Shown: positions 22,551-34,450 of the stretch, one piece after another
Layout of the letters: every line of letters begins with the position of its first letter
Position numbering within the stretch: the stretch's first letter is position 1
Assembly: GCF_010389155.1 (NCBI RefSeq)
Contig: NC_057767.1
Coordinates: forward strand, 27,871,295-27,935,294
Length of the DNA stretch: 64,000 nucleotides
Direction: 5' to 3'
DNA from: Erigeron canadensis
Lineage: Eukaryota > Streptophyta > Magnoliopsida > Asterales > Asteraceae
Notes under the pieces: generated by a model
What the model was told of the DNA's origin: nothing
The model's database searches: none
What the model saw: only the letters and a program-made list of their open reading frames with translations
Translations under genes and position numbers: made by a program

Positions 22551-25405
22551 ATGGAGCTTGCTCTGAGCTTAGGAGATGCACCAAAGTCTGTTTCATTTGA
22601 TGATCAAAACATATCATCACAACATCACAAGAAGAAGGAATTAGGGTTTTGCATGGTCTTAGGAAGCCAGATTCAAGATGTTCAACACAAGAACATAATA
22701 AAGAAACATGATGATGAGAAAACAATATGTTCTTCTTCATCGTCGGATCCATCACCGCTACAGCTTGATCTTCTCCCTTGCTCGTTATCTCTCCATCAAT
22801 CTCCATCACCTTCTCACCGTTCATTTCCATGGCTATCTCAAATTTGTAAATTCAACTTCTTATCTACTTCTTCATGTTTGATCTTAATTATCTAGTTTTG
22901 GTTTTCTATCTGCTTTTTATCATGACAAATATCGATATACAACAACAGATAGAAAACCAAGATTGGAGTTCTATATGTTGTATTTTCACTTTTTTTATTG
23001 TCAATAATTAAAGAAATATTTTTTTAAAAAACATTACTTCTCTAGATTTGTTAAGCACAAGCAACTCTTGCCTATTTTTGTTTTGATGGTCCATTTATCA
23101 CAAAAGCCATTAGTTTTTTCTTAAACGCCTATCAGTATGATGGTTAAAAGTTGAAACGTAGAGGCTATTAATTGATTTCTTTTAGGTTATTCCAAAGGAA
23201 GATATATATAATCCAACTCATTTTTGTATGTAAGTCTCATTTCTATAAATGAATTGTTGTGGTTCTTGGTGAATCCTGTTAATATAATTGTAATTAAAAA
23301 GAAAGAGGATTTGTATTAATTTTATTCCCATTTTCACATAACAATGTCATTAAAGGCACGACATATGTATATACATGTACTAATTAAATTAATGCACATT
23401 CTTGGTTAGTTTGTGTAAGATAAGATTACTCCACTTAAATTTCTCCTTTAAGATCTCTTTTAGGGTTTTCTAGCCTGCCTTGATTATAAGTAACTTATGT
23501 ATGTAACATCAAAATATAAACAGTAAAAGGAGAACCAGGTTCTCAAACTAAGCTGGGGAGAGGGCTAGACGTGAAGCCGCTAAAAGCGATATATGATCCA
23601 GAGATTGGTGAAGAACCGAAGACAGTTGAGTCTTCTCCTAACGACAGTACTAACAGTGATACGTCATCATTTCATTTGGATTTCTGTTCCATTTTCAAAA
23701 GTGGCAATACTGGTAGCAATATCTTGCCATCAAGGAAAAGGGAAATGCAATACGTAACGGGGAACATGGATTATTTGGCAGAAGTATCAGAAAGCGATCC
23801 TAGAGTTTATTCAAGACGAGGAGGGTATGGTGGAACTAGTGATGAAGATGAAAATGGATTGGGCAGAAAGAAACTCCGACTCACGAAAGAACAGTCTGCT
23901 TTCCTTGAAGATAGCTTCAAAGAACACAATACCCTCAATCCTGTAAGTCCCTATATAGCTATCTATCTCGATCAGCTTCAAGTTAATATAATCATAAATT
24001 AATCTATATCCCTTTAATGATATATCAAATCAAATAAAGAAGCATAATGCTAATTTCCAATATGTATTAAAAAGTTCTAGGAAAAATAAATACTACAATT
24101 CTTCGAATCTAAATCATATCCTTGCTTCTTTTCGGATACATACATACATCTCTGGTTCCCTCTCAAGTACTAAAAATTAACATTCATGTAAATTTGATAC
24201 GATTGAATTCACAAAATGAAAACAACATTTGTACTACATCTATGATATATATCCCTTACTTACACATATGAGTATTCTAGCTTCTTGGTTCCCTTTTATT
24301 AATAAATGTACATATTATCTTTGCAGAAACAGAAGCTAGTTCTAGCAAACCAGTTGAATCTTCGACCGCGACAAGTAGAAGTGTGGTTTCAAAACAGAAG
24401 GGCAAGGTAATAACATATACGAGTACTTATGATTGATAACAACAATAGTAATTGTCCGGCCGGCCACCTTATACATCAAGTCATCAATAACTTTCTCAAG
24501 ATATTGTTGAATATAGATCTGATGATCGAGTTCATTCAAAATTTAACCATTGCAATGTGATCAATAGTATAGTAGTACATCAATCCAGAGAAACTGCATC
24601 CATTGAATATTAACATAGACATTTCTAAATTGCTTTAATCGGAGGCGGAACTAGTAGGGGCTAGAGTGAGCTCAGTCAGCACCTCCAATTAACACAACTT
24701 CTTATTTAATTTTTCATTGGTTAAATCAATGTTTTTACTGGTCAGATGCACTCTCGGTTTTACCCAAGGTCTTGAGTTCGATCCTTAGGGATGGCAAAAC
24801 CTTGGGGTTTTTCCCTCTGAATACTTGTAACGGCTCATGGTCAACATCTCATTGTCTAGAGTACGTGTAAGGCTTCACCATTATACGGTGAGATTTCCCC
24901 GATGTCGTATACCGACTGAATGTTCGGAAAAAAAAATCAATGTTATTTTCTTTAATCAGCTCCTTCCAATCAAGCAACAGACCTCCCTTAATGTCAAAAT
25001 CTTAGTTCCACCATTGGCTATCATAGTGTATTAACCATGTTCTCATTATTGACAAACATTATTATTATGATTGAAGTATAAACTTATAACTTATCGTACT
25101 TAACTGACGAATTGATCATCTCGATCAGGACAAAGCTGAAGCAGACAGAAGTGGATTGTGAGTTTCTAAAGACATGTTGCGAGTCACTGACGGAAGAAAA
25201 CAGGAGATTACAAAAGGAGCTTCAAGAATTACGAGCCTTAAAAACTTCCCAACCTTTTTACATGCAATTGCCAGCCACCACCCTCACCATGTGCCCTTCC
25301 TGTGAACGAGTCGTCACCTCCACCACCACTCCTTCAACCAATAACCCACCGGCCAGCACCGCCACTGCATCTCCTCGACAACCAGCCGATGCTAGATGTC
25401 CATGA
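22551..25405 (+). CDS. HD-Zip class II homeodomain-leucine zipper transcription factor, 4 exons, 351 aa
   Basis: Exons are 22551-22845, 23539-23942, 24327-24406 and 25129-25405 with GT-AG introns; phases join cleanly (1056 nt with stop). An N-terminal EAR-type repression motif LALSL is at residues 3-7, and a second LxLxL (LQLDL) at 70-74. The homeodomain is at about 206-263 with WFQNRRAR in helix 3. A leucine zipper follows (about 263-298) and the redox-related CPSCE motif is at 315-319. This combination defines HD-Zip II, repressors acting in shade avoidance, auxin response and leaf polarity. The long N-terminus and the FHLDF segment resemble HAT14 more than HAT4, but the orthologue is not settled. 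Two introns interrupt the homeodomain. Residue choices differ slightly from the family norm in helix 2 (LVLANQL) and the zipper start (CEFLKTCC). Intron 3 contains a SINE-like insertion. Confidence 0.93.
24739..24936 (+). mobile_element. tRNA-derived SINE-like insertion in intron 3 of the HD-Zip gene
   Basis: A box-like TGGTCAGATGC is at 24739 and B box GAGTTCGATCC at 24773-24783, a spacing normal for Pol III promoters. The element ends TGTTCGG followed by a run of nine A at 24928-24936. It lies in sense orientation within the intron. No exact TSD was confirmed. Confidence 0.5.
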
Positions 25406-26377
25406 CACACTAGCTATCTAGCAGCACTATATCAAATATCACCATATATATTGCTGTACGTGATTACCTTTTGAAAAGTCGATCTTTTCCGCCTTGCTCT
25501 TGGAATATGACTAAGTTATAGAGAATGAATTGAAGATGAAAACGTTACAAAAAGGCCGGACAATTATATTTGCATATGTATATACTCTTTTTTTTTTTGT
25601 CTATTTTTTTTACCATATGTTCGTTGATTGTGCCGTCTCTAGAGATTTGTCTACTTTTTGCGGGTTCTTTTGGCTTTTACAATTGGAGGACTATGGTTTG
25701 ACCAAGAAATTGAATTGATATTTAAAGAAGAAAAAAGTGTCTTATATCTTGTGTCTAAAGTTACATTGTTGGTTACTAATTATATGTATCGAATTCGTTT
25801 TTTCCCCTAAACGCGTTTACCCAATATTCTCCACAAATAATTACGGAGTAAGATTTTAAAAAATGTCTTATTTCTTATTTGTGATCTTCTAATAATCAAG
25901 ACCACCTTTGAAGATATACAAGCGATAATCTTCTATAATATAACTAAAAAAGAAAGTTGAGGGTACACACCCTTAATCTCCTTAATAGTCAACACATGTC
26001 AACCATCATTTACGACTTTGTGTTGTGCATGTATGGACTGTTTCGGATTGGAACAGTCCGATAAATATCAAAACATTCGAGATGGTATTCATTGATAAAT
26101 TGGTATGTATTTTTATAATATCGGATACCAAATACTGGTATCTTAGCTTATGCTCATCATCCTTTTTATTATATTTAAGATTTACGATTAAGTGCCATTT
26201 TACTTCTCATTGTTAGCTGCAATTTATCAATCCCTCCCTATAATGGTACGCATTATAACCTGTTTGACCCGTTAGGAGAAACCATGGTCCAATTTTCATA
26301 TGCAAATGCGACGGTAAAAATTTTCATTTATGAATTTTGATAGACTAGAGGTTTTTTAAAAGGGCATTCTAATTTAC
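25406..26377. other. 3' flank of the HD-Zip gene and intergenic DNA
   Basis: The probable 3' UTR begins here. No further gene or well-bounded repeat was recognised. Confidence 0.5.
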
Positions 26378-26404
26378 TCTTACTCGATCCTAAATTATAC
26401 GCAT

Positions 26405-26525
26405 GTCTAGGATGAAATTCAGGTCTCTCAAAAAGTCCCTATTAATCCACGCCACAAATGTGAGAAGTGGGACTCGAACCCTGGTGGATCCTCCCAAGGT
26501 CAAAGATTTCTTTATAGTGTTCGAT
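26405..26525 (-). mobile_element. SINE-like remnant (tRNA-type B box), minus strand
   Basis: On the minus strand GGGTTCGAGTCCC (near 26470-26482) is a perfect Pol III B box, preceded by CTTTGACCTTGGGAGGATCC, where a degraded A-box region is expected. The tail and TSD are not resolved, so boundaries are approximate. Confidence 0.4.
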
Positions 26526-27639
26526 TTTTGTCTAATGTGGTCATGAACTTTATCTTATATAGCAGTTGTAAAATAATTATGTCCATCATGTACGTAATTT
26601 AGTCCAAGCTGTATACTAATATACTAAAATTGATGACCACATAAAGATATAAGTTGTATTTTGGTTTGCTGACCGGGCTTAATTTTGTAAGCAGAATCAT
26701 GCTTTTGAGAGAAATAGACAGGGAGATACATGGGAAAGGGCGCAGGCATGATTCAAGATAAGTTTGAATTGTACCGCGAGAGAAGAATGGGAGATATATA
26801 AAGGTTACTTACTGTTTATTATGATGTGCGCATATATAGAGATCATGTTTTCACTATTGTAGTCGATTGAATCATGCTGTGTTTGTCTTGTGTTTATGAT
26901 TTGTCGGATTTGTAAAATTTGTAGTAAACCTGTTGCTGTATTATCAGTAGAGGTGGCAAGACAAAAAAGTTGGGCGGGTTGGTCCAGGTCGACCCACAAC
27001 ACTCGTTTGTTTGATTTATAAAATTGTTTATCAATAATAAAGTGTAATTCACAGCCCTAATTCTTCTTCAAGGAATCAATCATAATGATGCGATGAGATA
27101 CGTACCTCTGCTACAGCCTACAGTGACACCGATTAAATCAAATGTGTATATTTGACATTTAAAACCTTCATCTGGAACCTATGACTAAATCACTCATTTG
27201 TTTTTTTTCTCCGTAGGTCTATGGAAGATAAAATTAAGGAGTCTTCTCACTTTGTTTGATGTTTGTGGTTAGAAAGGGGTAAGGTTAGCCCTTTAATGGA
27301 TGAATAGATATAACTTAATAGCAAAACAGGTTTTCCACTTAAGATTCTGTTATTCTTTTCTTTTGTAATTATAAATGAAATTGCAATGCTTAATATTTCT
27401 TTATGGTCATGATTATAGGATGTAATTAATTAACCCATCATTTTGTCTAATATGAATTTGTTTGCATGATATAGCTCTGGAGATCGGTTATGAATCAGTC
27501 AGACATCTTATGATGGATGAAATTCGGCAACTACAAAATAGAAGATAAAGGTTTGTTTCATCAAACTTACTCCACAAGTCCATATCAAACACAACTGATC
27601 AAATAGGTATTGATAAATACTGTACCTAGGAGCAGAGAA

Positions 27640-27985
27640 TAATGCCAGACATAAAAATATGTGATTTTGGTCTAGCTCATACAAATAATGGTAAAGATCA
27701 GTAGTTCATGACCAAGTATGTGGTGACCCATTGGTATCAAGCCTAGAACTACTCCTTTGCTATGACAACTATGATACTTCATTGTTGACGTTTGGCCTGT
27801 TGGGTTCATCTTTGCAGCTTTTTGGTAGAATGCCGCTCTTCCCAGGGACCGAATGTCTCAACCAACTGCAACTGATAGTCAACATACTTGGGAGTTCAAG
27901 CCTCAAGATTCAAGAAGCAAAAAAATAGAATTTATTGATAACCCAAAAGCAAGAAACCGCATAAAGTCAGCCCTTATTCACACGC
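27640..27985 (+). pseudogene. Degenerate MAP-kinase fragment
   Basis: Conceptual translation gives, in order, KICDFGLA (DFG motif), [12 protein letters not shown] (the activation segment ending, normally TEYVVTRWYRAPE), [32 protein letters not shown] and then IDNPKA. These are consecutive blocks of plant MAP-kinase subdomains VII to X. There is an in-frame TAG before MTKYVV, at least one frame shift after WYQA, and the TEY region is altered. No N-lobe is found upstream. MAP kinases are Ser/Thr kinases of signalling cascades; this copy cannot make one. Gene-fragment capture or an old duplication are both possible. Confidence 0.75.
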
Positions 27986-28015
27986 TACTTCATTTATTGA
28001 CCACATAACACGTTT

Positions 28016-29778
28016 GTATGAAGACAAAGTTCAAAGAGACAAGATAATTTCTTTTTAGTGTAATTGGTATATTTACTAATCATATGCATTTATTGATATG
28101 TGTTTCTTTATTTCGTTTCTTTGTTTCGTTTGTATGTGTATACACAACTACACAAGTTATGCAACGAAAGTTATAAACTACGTGCTTTCAAACTACCTGT
28201 CCATTAGACGGGCCCGAAACTAGTCCTATATAAAACATCCAAATTTTTTTGTCTCCAAATTTTTGGAACCTCTGAAAATGTGCAGAAATAATAGCGGATT
28301 AATTACTATGTAATTGACGATCGATATTTATCGTTGAATAGTAAATTAGTAATCAGTGATCGAGTCAATTGCTTCATTTTATTCAAAAATAAAAAAAAAC
28401 GGCATTGATGATTATTAAATTTTGCAAGATGTTTCACATAGAGATATACGTACTAGTAGCTACTACTCTAGTTAATAACGATTTCAAACCGAAATCCGCA
28501 ATTTAAAGATGATCATTCAACTTTAGCGTTAAGGATCTTCGAAACTTAAGAAATGACAACCATTCATCAAGCTGTGCTGATTAAAAAATGGTTATTAAAA
28601 AAAAATTGCAAACCTTTGATGGGTTTTTACCAACTAAAACTATCAAATACAGATCGTTTAACTCCAAAGTTCCACGTTTACTAAGCATCCTGAAAGCAAA
28701 CCGGCCTAATTAAGAAACATTTAATATTTGTCAACATCACGTACGTTTTGCACACAGCACACCAAGATCTCTAAATTATGCTCAGATACCTACCTGTTAG
28801 TGTCCTATTGAACTAAAGGTACAAACATGGTCAATTAAGATTTATAAGGGTTGAACTCTTTATATTGAACTAAAGAGGTGGTATAAACTAGTAAAGGCGT
28901 GTTGGTTGAACTCTTTATAAGGGTTTTGTTAGGTCTACTCCAGCTTACAGGATAAAACTGATTGAGAATTGCCCAACTATGAGAGGTCAATTAGATTAAC
29001 CCTTTAAGGCTAAATCAAGACTCGTGTTGACATTATTTGAGATGAGAAAAATAATGACAATTAAATGCTCCAAAAATATATAATAAATCAGAGCTTACAA
29101 GTAAAATAACTAATAAACAAGGGAGACCTGCGACATGCTGATGTAAACTTACATACTTTGAAAGAATAACATCCCAGATATCTTGAAAATATTCCAAATA
29201 GGAAATATAATTAAAAAAGTTTACTACAAGTAATAAACTAGTAATTATTTTCCAACCTCAGGTTAGATCTGTGCTTATCACCGACAACAGATACTGGAAT
29301 TGATTTTTCATTTCATTAAATGCTATTATGCCATCCATATGAAAGGGACTTATAAGTCAATATATGGTGGTTAATTATTGTGGAATAATATTATTATTAT
29401 TATTATAAAATAATTATTCTGTCCTACTTCACAAAACTATAGAATAAAAAACTTTCATTGTACTGTGTCTCCTACAAAGACCATCTCACATGCATACTTT
29501 GAATCATGCTTTATCTTCACAACTAAATAAATTATTTAAATAAATGAATAATAAGATAACATAATATAATATAAACAACTCTTCTTGGATCATCTGCTTA
29601 CTTGTTTTTCTATATATAAATTCCCCAGCGGAACAAAAATAAGGGTGGTTAATTCACATTTTTGAGATCGGTAGTAAAATTTTGATTAAACTCAACTCTA
29701 CACAACTCGACCCGAGTCAACTCAACTTGACCCGAACAGAGACACAGCGCGTGTATATTTATACGAGTATTTTTTTAC
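28016..29778. other. Intergenic DNA, no gene seen
   Basis: AT-rich, no recognised gene or bounded repeat. The last part (29690-29745) has degenerate CTCAACTC/GACCCGA repeats next to the 3' end of the TBL gene. Confidence 0.5.
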
Positions 29779-32700
29779 CTAATTCTTTTGTTGTTGATTT
29801 TGGTATTGTTTTGCCAAAATCTGAGCATACAGTATCTCATTCCAGGAATCCGGAACACCAGGAAGACACCAGTGGCTGCAATCTTGAAAGTGCAATGGCG
29901 ATCTTCTTTCTGCTTCAGAGTAATGCTGCTTTCTGTAAATTGAAGGGTGCCCGTCTTTTCGAAAATCTGTTAATCTTGTTATGTTTAGATACGAGACTCG
30001 GGTTTTCATCCCTCTTAAAACCTTCTCCAATGTCTTCATCTTGTCAGGATATGGTGATAAGTAAGTTGTGTTCTTTATAGGCTCGACTTCATTGTCACAT
30101 TGCCCTCCGGAATTCCATTGCCCTCCTCTGTCAAAGACACCAGGCACAATAATTTCAGATCCATTTTCTAATCTTTGGCATTTTTTGATTATTGTTTTAG
30201 TTTATGGTATAAAAGAGACAATCTCATTTAGTTCCAATCTAGTGTTGTCAATTTCGGCCCATATATAGAAACCGATCATTTGAAGTAGTATTTCAGTGGT
30301 AATGTGTTAAAAAGGTAAACTTCATAATTGACTACACATGAGCAGCAGGTCATATCCATTGAATAGGTTTCGCAGGGTAAAGAGTAGCCCCATGCCTAAG
30401 GATGGACGCCTGAACGGTATGCCATAGGCAGAGAGTAGGCACCTAATAGGCACCGGCATGAACACCACCCCGCCTATTAGGCTATTAGGCACCGCATGGG
30501 TGGGCAGCGAATTAGGGACCATAATGCCGGTTTCCTTGCCTAATTATGTGAGCATTACATGCATTTAAGAGGGTGTGGAGTAATAAGCAAGCATTCCTTG
30601 CAAGAGGGAAGGAATAGGCGCCTGAGCGGTAACCGGTGAGGAATAGGCAGGCATATCATCCACCCTAATATCCTAAACTGTTTTATTTCAAAGCAGTTAA
30701 TATTTATTACATTACCCATTCAAAAAAATTGGACAAAAATGTACGGAAAGGTTAAACCAACGCGGCCTGTTTTGACTCAAACACTAGTTACCCATAATGA
30801 CCCATTACCCAACCTGCCCGGCACTTACGTATTACAACTCTATTTTAATCCCAATTACCTGAAATGAGAAGCAGAATAACCACGAAAGAAGACAAGAGTT
30901 TTGCTGGGATTTATATGCGCGTCGACCCATCTTCCCCATGTTGTCATGGCTTTACGGAATGCCTCCAAAACGTTAAGCTCATTGTAGACATGGCTACCTT
31001 CTTGATAATAATCTTTCCTGTAAATTTTTCATTGCACTGTAAGGAACATGATAGAAGAAAGAAAAGTAACAGTTCCATTAAATATCTCAATCTAGACGGT
31101 TACCCTTTGGAGGTTTTTTCATGAGTCCACCAATGGCCCGTGTTGAAAACAATAATGTCAGCCTGTTTGTACTGATCGGCTGAGGTACCAACTAAATCAA
31201 GCCGAAGCGTCTCCTTCTTTGTTCCATTTTTGTCTTTTGTTTCAGATTCTCTAACTATAAATGGAGCCACAAAAAACTCAACTGTACAATTGTAATCCTA
31301 CAAGTTCACAAACAAAGACCACTTAGCATAATATAACCAACTAGATATCCAGGTAGCAACTCAATATACACAAAATCACAACTCAAAAGAATACCAGAAA
31401 CATGTACTAATTTACCTTAAAAACAAATGAATAAGAAGGCTCCGATCTAAAATGGTGCCTGCCTGATGCTTCATAAACTTTTGTTTGATCTTTTACCGAG
31501 TTTTTAAGGATACAAATCAGCGATTCCCACATATTTCTATTCAACGAATCACCAACAAAAACCAACCGTTTCCCCTTCAACATTTGCAACATCTTACTTC
31601 CATCCAACCTATACAAGTACACACAGTTTCATAAATACTATCAAAAACTCACTTCTCAGTTATCACTGCTATACCACCATCAGAATTAAAACCAACACTA
31701 ACATTGTAAAAAATCAACCGAATTAAAAACAAACCATAGCATACACCAATCCAAAAACATTAAGTCCTGATATAGATATAACTACACATAAATCAATTAA
31801 CTAATGAACTTACATTTCATAATTACCTAAGATTAGTATAGAACGAACGAGTTAGCGCACTATAATGTCTCCAACCAATCACAATTTGCTACTTTCCTAG
31901 TTTGTGTATCTAATCTTGATTCCAAACCGTCTAATATACGCATCCTAATTCATGGCCTTTCTTTTTAAAAAACGGCAAACTATCCTACTCCTACTCTACC
32001 CCGAACGCCTAAGATTATTTACACAAAATATCAACCTCATAACTTGCCACATTTACCGAATTACGACATACATAACAAGCATAATAAAATCATAAATAAC
32101 CACATTTAGCAACAAAATTAGCAAGCTTTTTTTTTAACATACCTAGGTAAAGTACAAGCTTTTGGTTTCCATTTAAGCATTTGAAACCCTTTATCAGGTC
32201 TACCATTATTATAACAATTAAATTGTTCATCAATTAAAGAACATGATCCTGGTTTATACAATGGATAACTTTCATCCTTCACCCATTCTCCATCAAACAT
32301 ATCACATTTCACCAATTTCTTCACCATTTCCTCCTCCTCATTTTTCGCCTTATCGTTTTCGGCCGATTTTAACCCAAATTTACCAGTAACTGACTGATTT
32401 AACTTTTTTACAGTTTCACCTACCACACCTTCACTGTGTGTTACATTTTGCACTCTAGTCTGATTCACACTTTTTTTCTCACCTACTACACCTTCACTGT
32501 GTGTAATCACAGTCTGATTCACACCTTTTTTTTCACCTACTACACCTTCACTGTGTGTTGACTGATTTGACCTAATTTGACCACCACTGTGTGTAAATAC
32601 ACCTTCACTGTGTGTAAAACTTGTATCATCAACAGTTACAGATCCAGAAACAGTGGAATTAAAAAGATAAGAATAAATAGAAGAAAAATGAGATCTAATT

Positions 32701-32972
32701 GAAGAAGAAGAAGTTGTACTATTGGCTTGAAGAGTTGTACTTGAAAAAATATTTGAAAACCAAGGAGAAGAAGGATTATTAGGAGAAGGATTAAAAGCTA
32801 AAAAAACAGTAAAAGCTATAAAAATTGAGATGAAAATATAAGCAAAAGTTTTAGTTTTTTTAGTTTTTTTAAATAATGAAAATATGTTTGTGAATTTATG
32901 TATATCTTGTGATGATTGTGATGATGAAAATCCATTGTGTACTGGCATGTATTTTGTTGTTGATTCTGCCAT
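29779..32972 (-). CDS. TRICHOME BIREFRINGENCE-LIKE (DUF231/PC-esterase) protein, 5 exons, 574 aa
   Basis: Exons are 32972-32143, 31608-31416, 31297-31104, 31017-30859 and 30127-29779; all introns are GT-AG and frames join (1725 nt with stop). The start (MAEST) precedes a short cytosolic tail and one membrane anchor at about 43-60, giving a type II Golgi topology. A Ser/Thr-rich lumenal stem with a five-fold THSEGV-type repeat and N-glycosylation sequons spans about 105-200. The PMR5 N-terminal Cys-rich domain begins at Cys223. The GDS motif is at 296-298 and the DxxH motif (Asp541, His544) lies in [12 protein letters not shown], so the Ser-His-Asp catalytic set is complete. TBL proteins O-acetylate cell-wall polysaccharides such as xylan, mannan, xyloglucan or pectin. 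The long N-terminus resembles the TBR/TBL1/TBL2 group. Substrate is not predictable. A frame upstream of MAEST stays open to 33251 but looks like leader. Confidence 0.93.
30350..30670. repeat. Palindrome-rich repeat in the last intron of the TBL gene
   Basis: Multiple opposing copies of GCCTATTAGGC, GGCACCTAATAGGC and GGAATAGGC lie in the 731-bp intron, with GC content well above the surroundings. The pattern suggests a non-autonomous DNA transposon; exact ends were not found. Confidence 0.5.
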
Positions 32973-33384
32973 TGGTTGATTTATAGATACAGAAAAAATG
33001 TAAGCATATAAATTTTTTATATTATTATATATATAAGCAGAAATATGTGGAAGAGTGTTTGATTTTGAGTTTGGGTGTGTTTGTGTGACAAATTTGGAAA
33101 TGAAAAAGAAAAAGAAGATAATAATAATGGAATTGGTGTGAGTACAGAAGAGAGACAGATAGAAATGTGTTTTTTTGGTGTGTGAGTGTGTGAATACTGG
33201 TGGGTGTGAAGATGGAATTATTTTGATTTTCAATTTATTTTGAACTTTCAAATTATTGCCTTAAAAGTGCATGGGTTATTTATTTTGATTTATTTTTTTT
33301 AATAGTTTTGTTCTATCAATTACTTTTTGCATTGTATTTCTAGTCGACTAGTCGTCGATAGGTATTTTTAGAGAAGGATAAATC
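32973..33384 (-). other. Promoter/leader region of the TBL gene
   Basis: Pyrimidine- and CACACA-rich sequence on the minus strand, open in the TBL frame back to 33251 but with a composition (TTC/ATT runs) typical of a 5' UTR. No clear TATA box was assigned. Confidence 0.4.
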
Positions 33385-33855
33385 CTATGAAGCACTGAAA
33401 CTTCAAACAAGCAGCCGTTTTCGTTTTGGATATTCCATCAGAACGGAAACTCGTACGAAACGTGTATGAAACGTTTCTTTGAAGTTTCCATATATACCGA
33501 AACATTTCTGTGAAACTTCCATACCGTATCTAATTAATATTAGGGTTTCAATGAGCTTTCTATATTTTAAGAACGACTGCCATCTTGCGATTATGCATAC
33601 CTCAAACATAAACCAACCACATTATACAATTGAGATCACCATCAGACTTTTTTAATTCCAAAAAAGCTTAGTAAAAATTTAATCTGTGATCACCGGTCAT
33701 CATTTCTCTATATAAAATCAATATATTTTTATTATTTTTTATTTTTTATTGTCGTATTTTTGCCGTACCAGTATCCTAAATTTTTCAGTTTTGCTGTTTT
33801 CCATTTCCGTATCGTTCCTGTGCTCGTTTGCCGTATCCGTTTCGGTATTACGTAG
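33385..33855. mobile_element. Non-autonomous hAT-like element, 471 bp, perfect 8-bp TSD
   Basis: It is flanked by GATAAATC on both sides (33377-33384 and 33856-33863). The ends are CTATGAAGCACTGAAAC and, on the other strand, CTACGTAATACCGAAAC. The body contains many GAAACGTTTC-type and CCGTATC units. An 8-bp TSD is diagnostic for hAT transposition. A second family member is at 48900-49804. Confidence 0.82.
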
Positions 33856-33999
33856 GATAAATCATGTAGTATAACATCTTTTAATTTATCACAATATTTT
33901 AAACCATGCAATTGTATTTGTAGTCGTCGATAGCTTTTTGTAGTTTATCAAAATATTAAACCATGCATTTGTAAAATGTGCTGTTTGTTGTTTTTTACT

Positions 34000-34450
34000 T
34001 TTTGAATGGCGAATTTTATTAATGGAAAATGAGGTATATAAGCTATAATATATACATGTAACAAAACAAAACAAAAAATAAAAAATGGAAGGACCAGCTC
34101 CCGTTCTAAATTGGTTTTTGGTACACAATTTTGATTAAAAAGAACTCCAAAAATATTTTGATACCGCAATAAAAACCACATTATTCTTCATTTTTCATAT
34201 TTTTTTCATATCCTCCAACAAGTATTGAGTATGACTGAAAAAAACACCCTCATTTACCTGATGCCTCAAGCCGTGCAAAAGCATATAGTTCTAACAAATT
34301 TCCGATAAAAAAGACGAATAAACTGCGTCATGTTACCATACATTGGCCAAAGAATACTGGATACCATAACACTTCTTTTCAACAAAATAGTCTTAGTCGG
34401 GACTCGGGAGCATATCCATCCAGCCCTTCACCCAAAAACATCGACCTTTA
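34000..34450 (-). mobile_element. Probable 5'-truncated LINE 3' end
   Basis: The minus strand ends AATAAAATTCGCCATTCAAA followed by an A-rich tract. This resembles the 3' tails of the LINEs at 60087 (ATTGCCGTT then poly-A) and 40114 (CTGCCTTTC then poly-A). No ORF2 similarity remains in it, and the left limit is uncertain. Confidence 0.3.

Noticed and set aside
32973..33251. N-terminal extension of the TBL reading frame (93 extra residues)
   Set aside because: Composition is leader-like, it would put a second hydrophobic stretch ahead of the anchor, and the MAEST start fits TBL topology better.
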